Shown here: positions 1 through 6,028 of the stretch, in pieces
Numbering within the stretch: position 1 is the stretch's first letter
Layout: each line of letters begins with the position of its first letter
IMG/VR virus record: IMGVR_UViG_3300026478_000318
Coordinates: 1-52,330 of that record
Direction: 5' to 3' (one strand)
Source: a virus
DNA length: 52,330 nucleotides
The notes under the pieces: model-generated
The model's input: only the letters and a program-made list of their open reading frames with translations
Told to the model about the DNA's origin: nothing
The model's database searches: none
Position numbers and translations under genes: made by a program

Positions 1-1
1 A

Positions 2-28
2 TAGGGGTGGCTATTATGCACACCCCTA
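2..28 (-). terminator. Hairpin terminator candidate at the left edge
   Basis: A perfect 8-bp inverted repeat (TAGGGGTG at 2-9, CACCCCTA at 21-28) with an 11-base loop follows the stop of the last gene by about 15 bases. On the minus strand it lies where the transcript from the gene at 44-325 should end. The downstream T-tract that would complete an intrinsic terminator lies beyond the window, so only the stem is seen. Confidence 0.6.
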
Positions 29-43
29 CTCTATAGTTAAGTC

Positions 44-325
44 TTACTTGACCTTAAGTGAGTTACCGCCACCGCTAGACTTCTTTGCAGGTGCCTTCTT
101 AACTGTAGCCTTCTTAACTGCAGCATCAACTTCTGCTACATCTGGAAGGCGACCAAACGCTGTGTCATTTGGATTAATTGCTCTCAAACCAACTGGTGCG
201 ATTGCAGCAAGTAGTGAGTATGCCAATGTCTTAGGGTCTGTTACCCCAGACATGTATAGTGCCAATGCTGCACCAAGAACTGATCGTCCGTATGAGGCAA
301 GCATTGCTTTTACTTTTGCGTCCAT
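44..325 (-). CDS. Small membrane-associated protein, possible holin-type, with basic tail
   Basis: A 93-residue protein. Residues 8-50 hold two apolar segments (around LGAALALYMSG and YSLLAAIAPVG). The C-terminus is rich in Lys, Ala and Pro (KKATVKKAPAKKSSGGG), so it may bind nucleic acid or the inner membrane face. The start at 325 is set by an AGGAGG motif about 7 bases upstream, inside the end of the XapX gene. I recall similar short proteins in freshwater actinophages, but no function is established. It is the last gene before the hairpin at 2-28. A minor holin or a structural peptide are the main alternatives. Confidence 0.7.
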   Translation of the reverse strand: MDAKVKAMLASYGRSVLGAALALYMSGVTDPKTLAYSLLAAIAPVGLRAINPNDTAFGRLPDVAEVDAAVKKATVKKAPAKKSSGGGNSLKVK

Positions 326-336
326 TTATTTTCCTC

Positions 337-495
337 CTAGGATATGAACCTTGTTATGACATCGAAACCGAGCCATAATCCAATTATACCAGCAACGCCA
401 GCAAATACTGGTGGGGCTGGAACTGGAAGTTTAAAGGCTGCAAATACAACTCCACAGCCAAAACCTGTTAATACTGAAAATATAATCTCTTTCAT
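337..495 (-). CDS. XapX-domain small membrane protein
   Basis: A 52-residue protein. It has two apolar helices flanking the motif KLPVPAPPVFAGV (residues 22-34), which is the signature of the XapX/DUF1427 family, small two-helix membrane proteins of unknown role found in cellular genomes. The start at 495 follows AAAGGAG at a good distance, and its ATGA overlaps the stop of the upstream zinc-ribbon gene. The stop overlaps the AGGAGG of the next gene. Length is normal for the family. Seen: two helices and the PVPAP core. Known: the family name. Its function in a phage is not known. Confidence 0.75.
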   Translation of the reverse strand: MKEIIFSVLTGFGCGVVFAAFKLPVPAPPVFAGVAGIIGLWLGFDVITRFIS

Positions 496-689
496 TTTTC
501 TCCTTTGTTAAAATCTGGATGATCTATAGGTGTTGCTACTGTTACCAATGTTCCACATTTAGCACATTCGCCATCTAGGGTGTATAAACCTAACTCATAA
601 TCAACTGGATCAATTTTTACACTAACCTTTAATAAATCATATCCACATTGTGGACAATTTGCTGTTGGTATTCCTCTAGCATTAATCAT
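492..689 (-). CDS. Zinc-ribbon protein
   Basis: A 65-residue protein with two Cys pairs, CPQC near residues 12-15 and CAKC near residues 42-45, the layout of a rubredoxin-like zinc ribbon. The longer frame upstream of residue 1 (to 785) overlaps the preceding gene by about 100 bases and has no Cys pair, so the ATG at 689, eight bases inside the end of the upstream gene, is preferred. The ribosome binding site is weak (AGGAC). Probably a small DNA-, RNA- or protein-binding factor. The exact partner cannot be told from sequence. Confidence 0.75.
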   Translation of the reverse strand: MINARGIPTANCPQCGYDLLKVSVKIDPVDYELGLYTLDGECAKCGTLVTVATPIDHPDFNKGEK

Positions 690-1053
690 TTGGTATGTCC
701 TGCGGATAAACTGATTGTAATTTTTCAAATGCTTTTTTAATTCTAGGAACAGACATGTCGTTTGGGTGTAGTAAATCAAATTCAATATCAGATTTAAATT
801 CTAACAATGCCTTATGCATATCTTCAATATACTTATAAGCAATATCCCTTGTATCATTTAAAAATGTTATAAGGTGTTGTTGTTCTACAGAAAGTTCTTC
901 ATTTCCAAACTTATCTTTAAACTTTTCAATGTCTTGAATTGCTTGTGTTAAAATAAGAAGTAGTTGCAAATTTTTATTTTTTAATCTTATAATAAGAATG
1001 CTAATAGCACTTACAAATAAAACAGAACCGAAAAATAATAAAAATTCAAGCAT
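682..1053 (-). CDS. Single-pass membrane protein with helical cytoplasmic tail
   Basis: A 123-residue protein starting MLEFLL. Residues 1-22 form one transmembrane helix (LLFFGSVLFVSAISILII). The rest is charged and helix-prone, likely a short coiled coil. The start at 1053 is chosen because AGGAGA lies just upstream; an in-frame ATG at 1065 would precede that site. It overlaps the end of the glycosylase gene by eight bases. No family is recognised. The layout (N-terminal anchor plus helical tail) resembles spanin- or membrane-scaffold-type phage proteins, but nothing in the sequence proves that role. Confidence 0.7.
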   Translation of the reverse strand: MLEFLLFFGSVLFVSAISILIIRLKNKNLQLLLILTQAIQDIEKFKDKFGNEELSVEQQHLITFLNDTRDIAYKYIEDMHKALLEFKSDIEFDLLHPNDMSVPRIKKAFEKLQSVYPQDIPND

Positions 1054-1531
1054 TTCTCTCCTCATGTGTTACCCAATAATAATTACAGCCAACACAGCAA
1101 GGTGAATTATAGATGCTATGCTTTGCATATGCATAACGAGCATAAAAAAGCGGATCTTTATCAAATAGTCTTGCTTTATGTGTGGTAGTAATACGCATCA
1201 TTTTTGTATGGTCTCCAAACCACTTTGGCATATCTGTACCCCATACATTGCTATATCCTGATTCTAATGCCTGAATGTTTGCTTCATTGGTGTCTGTCTT
1301 GATACCACGCTTCTTGGCCTCAGAGATCATTGTATTAGCATATGTACGCAAAGAATACTCATGACCTTTCCACATAAGAACGGCAGGGTGGTTGCGCCAT
1401 CCGCCTGTAGGAGATGCGCCAGATAACACTTTAAGTATTTGATACGCTTCTAATATTTGTTTATTGAGTCGCTTAGAGTCAAGTGCTTGAGCGGACTCAG
1501 CCATATTAAAGTGTGGGAAAAAGGTTTGCAT
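1046..1531 (-). CDS. Pyrimidine dimer DNA glycosylase family protein
   Basis: A 161-residue protein. It starts MQTFFPHFNMAESAQALD, continues with RLNKQ and a GWRNHPAVLMWKGHE block (about residues 43-58), all hallmarks of the pyrimidine dimer DNA glycosylase family (Pyr_excise, MSMEG_6572-like), which is common in Actinobacteria. The family is thought to nick DNA at UV-induced thymine dimers in base excision repair, which suits a phage of sunlit water. The length is typical. A TTGACA-17-TATACT promoter sits inside the upstream small gene with a leader of about 36 bases and a GAGGAA ribosome site. The C-terminal Cys pair (SPCCVGC) is an extra feature of unknown meaning. Confidence 0.85.
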   Translation of the reverse strand: MQTFFPHFNMAESAQALDSKRLNKQILEAYQILKVLSGASPTGGWRNHPAVLMWKGHEYSLRTYANTMISEAKKRGIKTDTNEANIQALESGYSNVWGTDMPKWFGDHTKMMRITTTHKARLFDKDPLFYARYAYAKHSIYNSPCCVGCNYYWVTHEERNA

Positions 1532-1677
1532 TAAAATAGTTCCTCTTCATCGTCGTCAGATATATCAAGTATATCTAAATCACTTAATTTTGTCAACTGT
1601 GCAGCAGCATATATAAATAAAGTGGCGCCTAAAGTTAAGATTAGACCTATAGTAATTTTTATTTTTTTATTTAACAT
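1531..1677 (-). CDS. 48-residue membrane peptide with acidic tail
   Basis: A short gene missed by a 60-codon cutoff. It translates to a 48-residue peptide: a basic start (MLNKKIKI), one transmembrane helix (residues 8-26), and a very acidic end (DISDDDEEELF). It fills the 136-base gap exactly: its ATG lies eight bases inside the end of the upstream gene and its stop forms TAATG with the next gene. That exact fit is the main evidence that it is real. No family recognised. The acidic C-terminus should face the cytoplasm by the positive-inside rule only if the helix is inverted, so topology is uncertain. Confidence 0.7.
   Translation of the reverse strand: MLNKKIKITIGLILTLGATLFIYAAAQLTKLSDLDILDISDDDEEELF
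1568..1596 (-). promoter_or_regulatory. Sigma-70-type promoter for the glycosylase gene
   Basis: TTGACA (1596-1591) and TATACT (1573-1568) are separated by exactly 17 bases. The site lies within the 48-residue membrane-peptide gene and would give a leader of about 30 bases to the glycosylase ATG at 1531. Being inside coding sequence, it could be chance, but both boxes are close to consensus. Confidence 0.55.
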
Positions 1678-1915
1678 TATCTTTTCCACCTTCACGTACT
1701 AATAAAACAATGGCACCATTATCTTCTAAAGCCTTTTTGACTCGTACCATGTACTCTACAGCCTGACGTTTTTCTTCATCAAGCAAGGACATAAATTGTT
1801 TTTCTGGAGCCCGAACTGTAATAAAATGATCGTTATCAATTACATCTAGGAAAAATCCTCTGGGTGCAAAATGATCCAATGATCTGAAGGCCCTACGCAT
1901 AGCATCTGTATACAT
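1667..1915 (-). CDS. Conserved-looking hypothetical protein
   Basis: An 82-residue soluble protein without recognised family. It has a mixed start (MYTDAMRRAFRSLDHFAPRGFFLDVIDN), then a charged helix (LLDEEKRQAVEYMVRVKKALED) and a beta-like end (AIVLLVREGG). No signal peptide, Cys pair or catalytic motif is visible. It is locked in the operon: TAATG overlap with the upstream gene at 1915 and an eight-base overlap with the downstream peptide gene. I infer a small accessory protein expressed with WhiB. Sure that it is coding, not what it does. Confidence 0.65.
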   Translation of the reverse strand: MYTDAMRRAFRSLDHFAPRGFFLDVIDNDHFITVRAPEKQFMSLLDEEKRQAVEYMVRVKKALEDNGAIVLLVREGGKDNVK

Positions 1916-2121
1916 TATTCAAAATCCATTTGCTTTTCAAACATTGCGTTAATGCCATCTTCTATTTCATCTAATGATCTTGTGTCATGATTTTTACATA
2001 CTGGCCTTATGGCATAACCATCTGCCTCTATGTTAATTGCAAAACCATCGCAATAGTAACACTTAGACATAATTTCTTTATTTCTTTTTCGTATCATATC
2101 TAGGTATTCTTTGTTATTCAT
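1915..2121 (-). CDS. Small zinc-finger-like protein
   Basis: A 68-residue protein with CYYC near residues 21-24 and a later C-x2-H (CKNH, residues 42-45), which together could bind one zinc. The N-terminus is basic and helical (EYLDMIRKRNKEIM), the C-terminus acidic. Its ATGA overlaps the WhiB stop, so the two are probably translated together. No family is recognised with confidence. A DNA- or protein-binding accessory of WhiB is possible but not shown. Confidence 0.65.
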   Translation of the reverse strand: MNNKEYLDMIRKRNKEIMSKCYYCDGFAINIEADGYAIRPVCKNHDTRSLDEIEDGINAMFEKQMDFE

Positions 2122-2411
2122 TTTGAACCCTCGTCCATTGTTAATCTTCTCCAGGTATTACCCCAGTCAGACTCTGACTTATGGCTATTAAATTCTTTAG
2201 AGACAGTTCCTTCTTCTAAGTATATACCGCCCCAGACCCCATACTCTTTACTTGAAACACCAACAGCAAAGCATGTTTTCATGACAGAACAATTAAAACA
2301 AACAGAATCTATTGCTGGCCTTAATAACTCTTCTTCTTCATATTTATCAAAGAATAAGTTAGTATCATAATCTAAACAAGACGCTTGATCTTTCCATTTA
2401 AGTTTGTGCAT
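2118..2411 (-). CDS. WhiB-family iron-sulfur transcription factor
   Basis: A 97-residue protein with the four WhiB cysteines C12, C38, C41 and C47 (C-x25-C-x2-C-x5-C) and the turn motif GVWGG at 58-62. WhiB proteins bind a [4Fe-4S] cluster and pair with the principal sigma factor; they occur only in Actinobacteria and their phages, so this gene fixes the host phylum. In mycobacteriophage TM4 a WhiB protein alters septation and superinfection. The frame extends to 2462, but that would overlap the upstream gene by 65 bases; the ATG at 2411 starts just before the first conserved Cys. The ribosome site there is weak. The basic C-terminus (SESDWGNTWRRL) could contact DNA. Confidence 0.9.
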   Translation of the reverse strand: MHKLKWKDQASCLDYDTNLFFDKYEEEELLRPAIDSVCFNCSVMKTCFAVGVSSKEYGVWGGIYLEEGTVSKEFNSHKSESDWGNTWRRLTMDEGSK

Positions 2412-2622
2412 ATCCCGATACGAGCCCCTCTGGAATATGCCAGCCATCTCTGTTAGGCTCAAACCTTTTTGTCATATACCAATTACCTTTAAAGTAAATG
2501 CCATACTTAGAAGTCTTAGCCTTGTCTGATTTATATCGATTGACAACTGTCCACCCATCCCAAACCAGACTTCTATTTTTTGCAACGATACTTTCCATCT
2601 CTTCTAGTGTTTTGACTATCAT
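2398..2622 (-). CDS. Hypothetical protein
   Basis: A 74-residue protein (MIVKTLEEMESIVAKNRS...). AGGAGAAAAATG places the start at 2622; an in-frame codon at 2655 would overlap the upstream gene and precede that ribosome site. It is rich in aromatic and basic residues (WDGWTVVNRYKSD, YFKGNWYMTKRFEPN), as in small DNA-binding or RNA-binding beta proteins. No family recognised. It ends 14 bases inside the WhiB gene, so it is in the same operon. Confidence 0.65.
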   Translation of the reverse strand: MIVKTLEEMESIVAKNRSLVWDGWTVVNRYKSDKAKTSKYGIYFKGNWYMTKRFEPNRDGWHIPEGLVSGYAQT

Positions 2623-2629
2623 TTTTCTC

Positions 2630-2980
2630 CTAGTAACTAAATGTTCCAACTTCAATATTATTTAATTTTGCCTCTGATACTAACTTAGAGTATCTTTCAC
2701 CTGGATTTGATAAGTAAGTAAAATAGTTGAAATCAGAAATGTTTTCAGAAATCCACTCTGGAGCAACCTTATACATCTTAATCTTCTTACCACGTGACTT
2801 CATTCCCTTTTCAGAAACGTTTACAAACTCCATAACCATAGAGTTTATATTTGCTGGGCCAGCAGTGTAGATGTAGAAATACTCATCACTGTCTGGCATT
2901 GTGGAAAGAGCAACACCCATAGCACGGAGAAAAACCTTGTAGTCATTAAAACCACTAGTTCCTTGTACTCCCACTATCAT
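2630..2980 (-). CDS. Rossmann-like hypothetical protein, possible SLOG-type fold
   Basis: A 116-residue protein opening with a beta strand and glycine-rich turn (MIVGVQGTSGFNDYKVF), then a helix, then a second strand with YIYTAGPANINSMVMEF, and ends FNYFTYLSNPGERYSKLVSEAK. This alternation and the early GVQGT turn suggest a small Rossmann-like nucleotide-binding fold of the SLOG/DUF2493 kind. That is inference from the pattern only. GAAGGGA precedes the ATG at 2980, and it overlaps the upstream gene by 26 bases. I recall similar proteins in actinophages without known function. Confidence 0.65.
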   Translation of the reverse strand: MIVGVQGTSGFNDYKVFLRAMGVALSTMPDSDEYFYIYTAGPANINSMVMEFVNVSEKGMKSRGKKIKMYKVAPEWISENISDFNYFTYLSNPGERYSKLVSEAKLNNIEVGTFSY

Positions 2981-3380
2981 TAGAATTCCCTTCTCGTAAT
3001 CTATCTATAATAAACATCATCTTATCCAATTGTACCTTATTCATGACCATTGTGTCAACTCTTCTGGTAGTATCTTTGTCAACACCATCGCCCATAACGT
3101 CTGCGGTATAAAAAATATTATCCTTGATCCAGTAGGCTTGATCTTCCATAACTATGACCCTGATATTTGTCTTAGAACTGTGTATCTTGGACTGAGTTTG
3201 TTTTTCTGGCTTTGTAAGTTTATCATGGAGATTAAGCACGTGATTTATTTGATGCTTATGGCTTTGGCTAGGCTTAAACTGCCTTGTCCTAAATTGACCA
3301 AAAATATTAAAGGTTTCTTGTAGTTTTGTTATTCCATAAAATAACAAAAGTGCAGACAGATAACCTATTAAATATTTCAT
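2955..3380 (-). CDS. Membrane-anchored hypothetical protein
   Basis: A 141-residue protein with one N-terminal transmembrane helix (YLIGYLSALLLFYGI, residues 3-17), a basic polar linker (residues 30-75, many Lys, Gln, His) and a C-terminal domain of about 60 residues (VIVMEDQAYWIKDNIFYTA onward). The linker looks disordered. GGTGAT precedes the ATG at 3380 and a TATAAT lies at 3402-3397. No family is recognised; I recall the C-terminal part from other actinophages. It would place a small soluble domain at the membrane. Confidence 0.65.
   Translation of the reverse strand: MKYLIGYLSALLLFYGITKLQETFNIFGQFRTRQFKPSQSHKHQINHVLNLHDKLTKPEKQTQSKIHSSKTNIRVIVMEDQAYWIKDNIFYTADVMGDGVDKDTTRRVDTMVMNKVQLDKMMFIIDRLREGNSNDSGSTRN
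3029..3058 (-). promoter_or_regulatory. Possible internal promoter
   Basis: TTGACA (3058-3053) and TACAAT (3034-3029) with an 18-base spacer lie inside the gene at 2955-3380 and about 48 bases before the ATG at 2980. Location in coding sequence and the weaker -10 make this only a candidate for separate expression of the genes leading to WhiB. Confidence 0.35.
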
Positions 3381-3405
3381 AGCATCACCATGATTAATTA
3401 TACTA

Positions 3406-3714
3406 CTATCTTAAAAGAGTTCTCTTAGCCTCATTTAGGGTATGTAAAAGATCTTCGTCAAGAGACTTAATAAGTTCCTCGTCAAAAGCCTTGTCAGTTA
3501 ACGTAACGATTGGATTTTCTTCAGTGACATCCATAGAAACCATATTAAGTTCCCACAACTGCATCATCTGCATTGAGAACAAACTGTTTACTGCTGACTG
3601 CAACTCTGGGTAAAGATCCCCAAGTTTCTCTGTAAAATTATATAAAATTTCTCCAGATTCGTCTACGCCAACTACTTCTAGTGCACCGCTTGATATTAAA
3701 TCGTCTATCTCCAT
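3406..3714 (-). CDS. Hypothetical protein, paralogue of the gene at 3716-3940
   Basis: A 102-residue acidic protein. Residues 5-50 match the neighbour at 3716-3940 in pattern: LI..G.(L/I)E....D..GE..Y....KL....P, followed by a helix. This indicates a tandem duplication of one small domain. The present copy has an extra acidic C-terminal helix (DEELIKSLDEDLLHTLNEAKRTLL). AGAGG lies just before the ATG at 3714 and there is one base between the two genes. No known family. Could be a small virion or regulatory protein. Confidence 0.65.
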   Translation of the reverse strand: MEIDDLISSGALEVVGVDESGEILYNFTEKLGDLYPELQSAVNSLFSMQMMQLWELNMVSMDVTEENPIVTLTDKAFDEELIKSLDEDLLHTLNEAKRTLLR

Positions 3715-3715
3715 A

Positions 3716-3940
3716 TTATCCTCTTATTCTCCAAGTCATCGCTTTAGGGCCGATTTGACCCAAGACAAAAAGGTGATGACTAAATTGATCTTCCAACTCT
3801 TTATACATTGTTGGAGCAATTTCCTGTAACTTATCGTTTACTTTATAATATGTTTCGCCAGTACTTAAATCAATATCTGATATTTCAATACCGCCTTGCA
3901 AAATTAAATGTTCAATAAGTGAACTGGTTCTTGCATCCAT
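3716..3940 (-). CDS. Hypothetical protein, shorter paralogue of the gene at 3406-3714
   Basis: A 74-residue protein. It shares the domain pattern of its downstream neighbour (IEHLILQGGIEISDIDLSTG, then YYKVNDKLQEIAP), but ends soon after with a basic tail (MTWRIRG) instead of an acidic helix. So the pair differ mainly in charge at the C-terminus. It starts one base after the stop of the thermonuclease region (TAA then ATG) and has only a weak ribosome site, suggesting translational coupling. Function unknown. Confidence 0.65.
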   Translation of the reverse strand: MDARTSSLIEHLILQGGIEISDIDLSTGETYYKVNDKLQEIAPTMYKELEDQFSHHLFVLGQIGPKAMTWRIRG

Positions 3941-4357
3941 TTACTTTGCTTTCTTTTTAGCAATTTCTCTTTGTTTAGCCAATGCATTAAAATCTTTTAC
4001 CTTGGTATCCCCAAGATATCCCCATGCATATCCATCTTCAATCATTTGATCATTTAAAGATACTGTATTATTATCGACGTAAATCCAACCAAGAATGCGA
4101 CCATATTTTTCAGATGAATCCATTTTCTCAGTTTTAATAACAACAGACTTTGCATCCTTAAGTTGCTTCTTGAGATATTCTTTAGCCTCTAAACCAAGGG
4201 CCTTCTCATTAAGATCCTTTGTGCGTGATTCAGGGGTATCAATACCAGCCAATCTTACACGAGATGCGAAGAGGATATCAAACCCTAAATCAATAAGAAC
4301 GTCAATAGTGTCTCCATCTACTACGCCCTCTACTTTTCTTACATAATATTCATACAT
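3941..4357 (-). CDS. Staphylococcal-nuclease-like thermonuclease
   Basis: A 138-residue protein with the thermonuclease (SNase) signature in order: VVDGDT (residues 12-17), RLAGIDTPES (35-44), KYGR (84-87) and GYAWGYL near 108-114. The active-site Arg, Asp and Glu (R35, D40, E43, R87) are all present. SNases cut single- and double-stranded DNA and RNA in a calcium-dependent way. There is no signal peptide, so it should act in the cytoplasm, for example in host DNA or RNA breakdown or nucleotide salvage. The Lys-rich end (REIAKKKAK) may bind nucleic acid. It begins in a TAATG overlap with the gene upstream. Confidence 0.9.
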   Translation of the reverse strand: MYEYYVRKVEGVVDGDTIDVLIDLGFDILFASRVRLAGIDTPESRTKDLNEKALGLEAKEYLKKQLKDAKSVVIKTEKMDSSEKYGRILGWIYVDNNTVSLNDQMIEDGYAWGYLGDTKVKDFNALAKQREIAKKKAK

Positions 4358-4596
4358 TAATTTTTACTTTCTTTAAGACGATCTCTTTCGTCAACTATCT
4401 CTATCATAAATTTCATCATAGCATCATACCCAATAGCATTATCCATAGCAGCATTATAGTGATGTGCACAAAATAATAGTTCTCCAGTATTGCCAATAAC
4501 CTTTACGTATGCCTGTGCTCCGCAACGATCACAACGATCTGTTGCATCAAGCAGCCATACCTGTGTATTTTCTTTTTCTTCTAGCATACTAAACAT
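4357..4596 (-). CDS. DUF7455-like zinc-binding protein
   Basis: A 79-residue protein. The block LLDATDRCDRCGAQAYVKV followed by GELLFCAHHYNAA matches the DUF7455 pattern known from Actinobacteria and their phages: a C-x2-C and C-x2-H zinc site. The chosen ATG at 4596 has AAGAAGG upstream and starts one base after the FmdB-like stop; the longer frame to 4638 would overlap that gene. Function of the family is unknown. Together with WhiB this supports an actinobacterial host. Confidence 0.8.
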   Translation of the reverse strand: MFSMLEEKENTQVWLLDATDRCDRCGAQAYVKVIGNTGELLFCAHHYNAAMDNAIGYDAMMKFMIEIVDERDRLKESKN

Positions 4597-4597
4597 A

Positions 4598-4783
4598 TTA
4601 TACCTTCTTATTGTCTGTTTGATAAAATCCAGAGCCATTGAATGTGACTCCTACATTAGAGTATACACGAACTAATGGCTTATTGCAAGCATCACATTCA
4701 TACCCTGGATCATTTTCTGACATAGATCTTACTTTGTTATATCGTTTGGCACATGCCATACAGTCGTACTCGTATGTTGGCAT
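4598..4783 (-). CDS. FmdB-family zinc ribbon protein
   Basis: A 61-residue protein starting MPTYEYDCMACAKRYNKV, with CMAC (8-11) and CDAC (30-33), the diagnostic layout of the FmdB/CxxC-CxxC zinc ribbon family. The end SNVGVTFNGSGFYQTDN is also typical. Members are small regulators of unclear targets found in bacteria and many actinophages. The start forms TAATG with the upstream 36-residue peptide gene. Confidence 0.85.
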   Translation of the reverse strand: MPTYEYDCMACAKRYNKVRSMSENDPGYECDACNKPLVRVYSNVGVTFNGSGFYQTDNKKV

Positions 4784-4893
4784 TATTTCTTCTTCTTTTT
4801 AGCCTTAACCTGCCATACTGGAAGATTGACATTATCGCCAGACCATTCATAACCAAGCAACTTAACGACAAATCTAATGATCTTAATACGCAT
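4783..4893 (-). CDS. 36-residue basic peptide
   Basis: A short gene below common length cutoffs. It encodes MRIKIIRFVVKLLGYEWSG, then a few residues and a terminal run of lysines (KAKKKKK). It exactly fills the gap between DUF2061 and FmdB genes: TAATG overlaps at both ends and GGAG eight bases before the start. The fit to the operon is the main support. It has an amphipathic N-terminus and a strongly basic end, so it may bind membrane or nucleic acid. Function unknown. Confidence 0.65.
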   Translation of the reverse strand: MRIKIIRFVVKLLGYEWSGDNVNLPVWQVKAKKKKK

Positions 4894-5111
4894 TACTTAA
4901 CTCCTTTTCCAAACTTAGCCCAAACTCTTTCGTGTATAAAATATCCAAGTGCTTCCCAGGCAATATAACCTAATGCACCAAGGCTTGCGTATTCATAATC
5001 TACCTCACCAGTAATCTTCCATGTTACAAGAGAAATAATACCAGCCACGCCTACAAGGTGAAACGTTTCCCAACTAAGGGTTTTGAGCAGTGTTCTTTTT
5101 GTTGATTCCAT
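4893..5111 (-). CDS. DUF2061-family small membrane protein
   Basis: A 72-residue protein with two transmembrane segments (HLVGVAGIISLVTWKITG and YASLGALGYIAWEALGYFI) ending in HERVWAKFG, the hallmark of DUF2061, small bacterial inner membrane proteins of unknown role. A GGAGG lies five bases before the ATG at 5111. A second in-frame ATG at 5123 sits five bases after a TGCTATAAT box, so a leaderless 76-residue form is also possible. It opens a block of small genes downstream of a promoter. Confidence 0.8.
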   Translation of the reverse strand: MESTKRTLLKTLSWETFHLVGVAGIISLVTWKITGEVDYEYASLGALGYIAWEALGYFIHERVWAKFGKGVK

Positions 5112-5128
5112 AATTACCTCCATAATAT

Positions 5129-5137
5129 ATTATAGCA
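5129..5137 (-). promoter_or_regulatory. Extended -10 promoter
   Basis: TGCTATAAT (5137-5129) lies in the gap between the protease gene and the DUF2061 gene. No good -35 is seen, as expected for an extended -10 promoter. It lies five bases before the ATG at 5123 and 17 bases before the one at 5111. Confidence 0.6.
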
Positions 5138-5174
5138 TTGAAAGGCAGTTTTTAGTCATGCCTAGGACAGTTAA

Positions 5175-6014
5175 TTATCTAATAAAAGGATATGTTAATA
5201 TTTTACTAAATTGAGAAATAAAATCTAGTACATTTGTTGTTTTGTTTTTAACATATAAAGACGCTGCAACAACAGTTGATAAAGAAGTGCCAGTAATTGT
5301 GGCTGTTGTACCGTTGTATCGAACAATATCCATACTTGCAACTGACAATACGTCTAGCCCTGGACCGCTATTTGTTAGTGGCGCAATAATTCCACTAGGT
5401 GTTGCTGCTCCTACACCAATAGCCCCATTAACACAAGACGGAAATCCAACTAGATCCTTCTTACCATCATTTCCAGTTGCAATAAATGATGGAATGTTTT
5501 GATTATTTAGTGATGTAATTCCATTAATTACAACAGAATCTGTTGTACATGACTTTAGATTATTAGCAGAAATACTTGACTGACTAATAGAAACTGCGTC
5601 TACACTAAATCGTGAAGCATTTTTTGACACCCAATCAATAGCCTGAGATAGAGCCTGTGGAGTGTTAGTTGAATTACCAGCATCAGTAATATTTGCAATT
5701 CGTACAAAAACAACCTTCATATTTGGATTAGTTTGTAATGCTGCACTTACCATATGATGTCCATGATATGTTGCATTAAGCATAGAGGTTGGCCAAAGAT
5801 TTGAATTTGCTGATCCTGAACCTTCCATAAAATTTGTTTTATTTGGACAAGATCTATTCTGCGTAAAGCATGCTTCATAGATTACAGAAGTAACCTTCTT
5901 TGAATCAATTGCTGTGTCAATAATAGCAATGACTGGCTCATCTGCTGCTTGTGCAACCTGAAGTGGTGCAAAAATAGTTGTAATTGATAGTAGTGTTATT
6001 AGTAGTTTTTTCAT
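5175..6014 (-). CDS. Secreted subtilisin-like serine protease (S8)
   Basis: A 279-residue protein. Residues 1-23 are a classical signal peptide (MKKLLITLLSITTIFAPLQV, cut near AQA-AD). The S8 catalytic set follows: Asp33 in IIDTAID, His84 in HGHHMVSA (compare HGTHVAG), Asn182 in ATGND, Ser244 in TGTSLS. Paired cysteines fit an exported protein. There is no inhibitory prodomain between signal and catalytic domain, and the C-terminal part after Ser244 is short. AAAGGA precedes the ATG at 6014; the frame further upstream overlaps the next gene and hides the signal peptide. Being exported, it should cut proteins outside the membrane: host surface proteins, or neighbours encoded here. Target unknown. 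Confidence 0.85.
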   Translation of the reverse strand: MKKLLITLLSITTIFAPLQVAQAADEPVIAIIDTAIDSKKVTSVIYEACFTQNRSCPNKTNFMEGSGSANSNLWPTSMLNATYHGHHMVSAALQTNPNMKVVFVRIANITDAGNSTNTPQALSQAIDWVSKNASRFSVDAVSISQSSISANNLKSCTTDSVVINGITSLNNQNIPSFIATGNDGKKDLVGFPSCVNGAIGVGAATPSGIIAPLTNSGPGLDVLSVASMDIVRYNGTTATITGTSLSTVVAASLYVKNKTTNVLDFISQFSKILTYPFIR

Positions 6015-6028
6015 TTTTTTCCTTTTTG

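Noticed and set aside
492-785. 97-residue version of the zinc-ribbon gene
   Set aside because: Its extra 32 residues overlap the upstream membrane-protein gene by about 100 bases; the ATG at 689 fits the operon.
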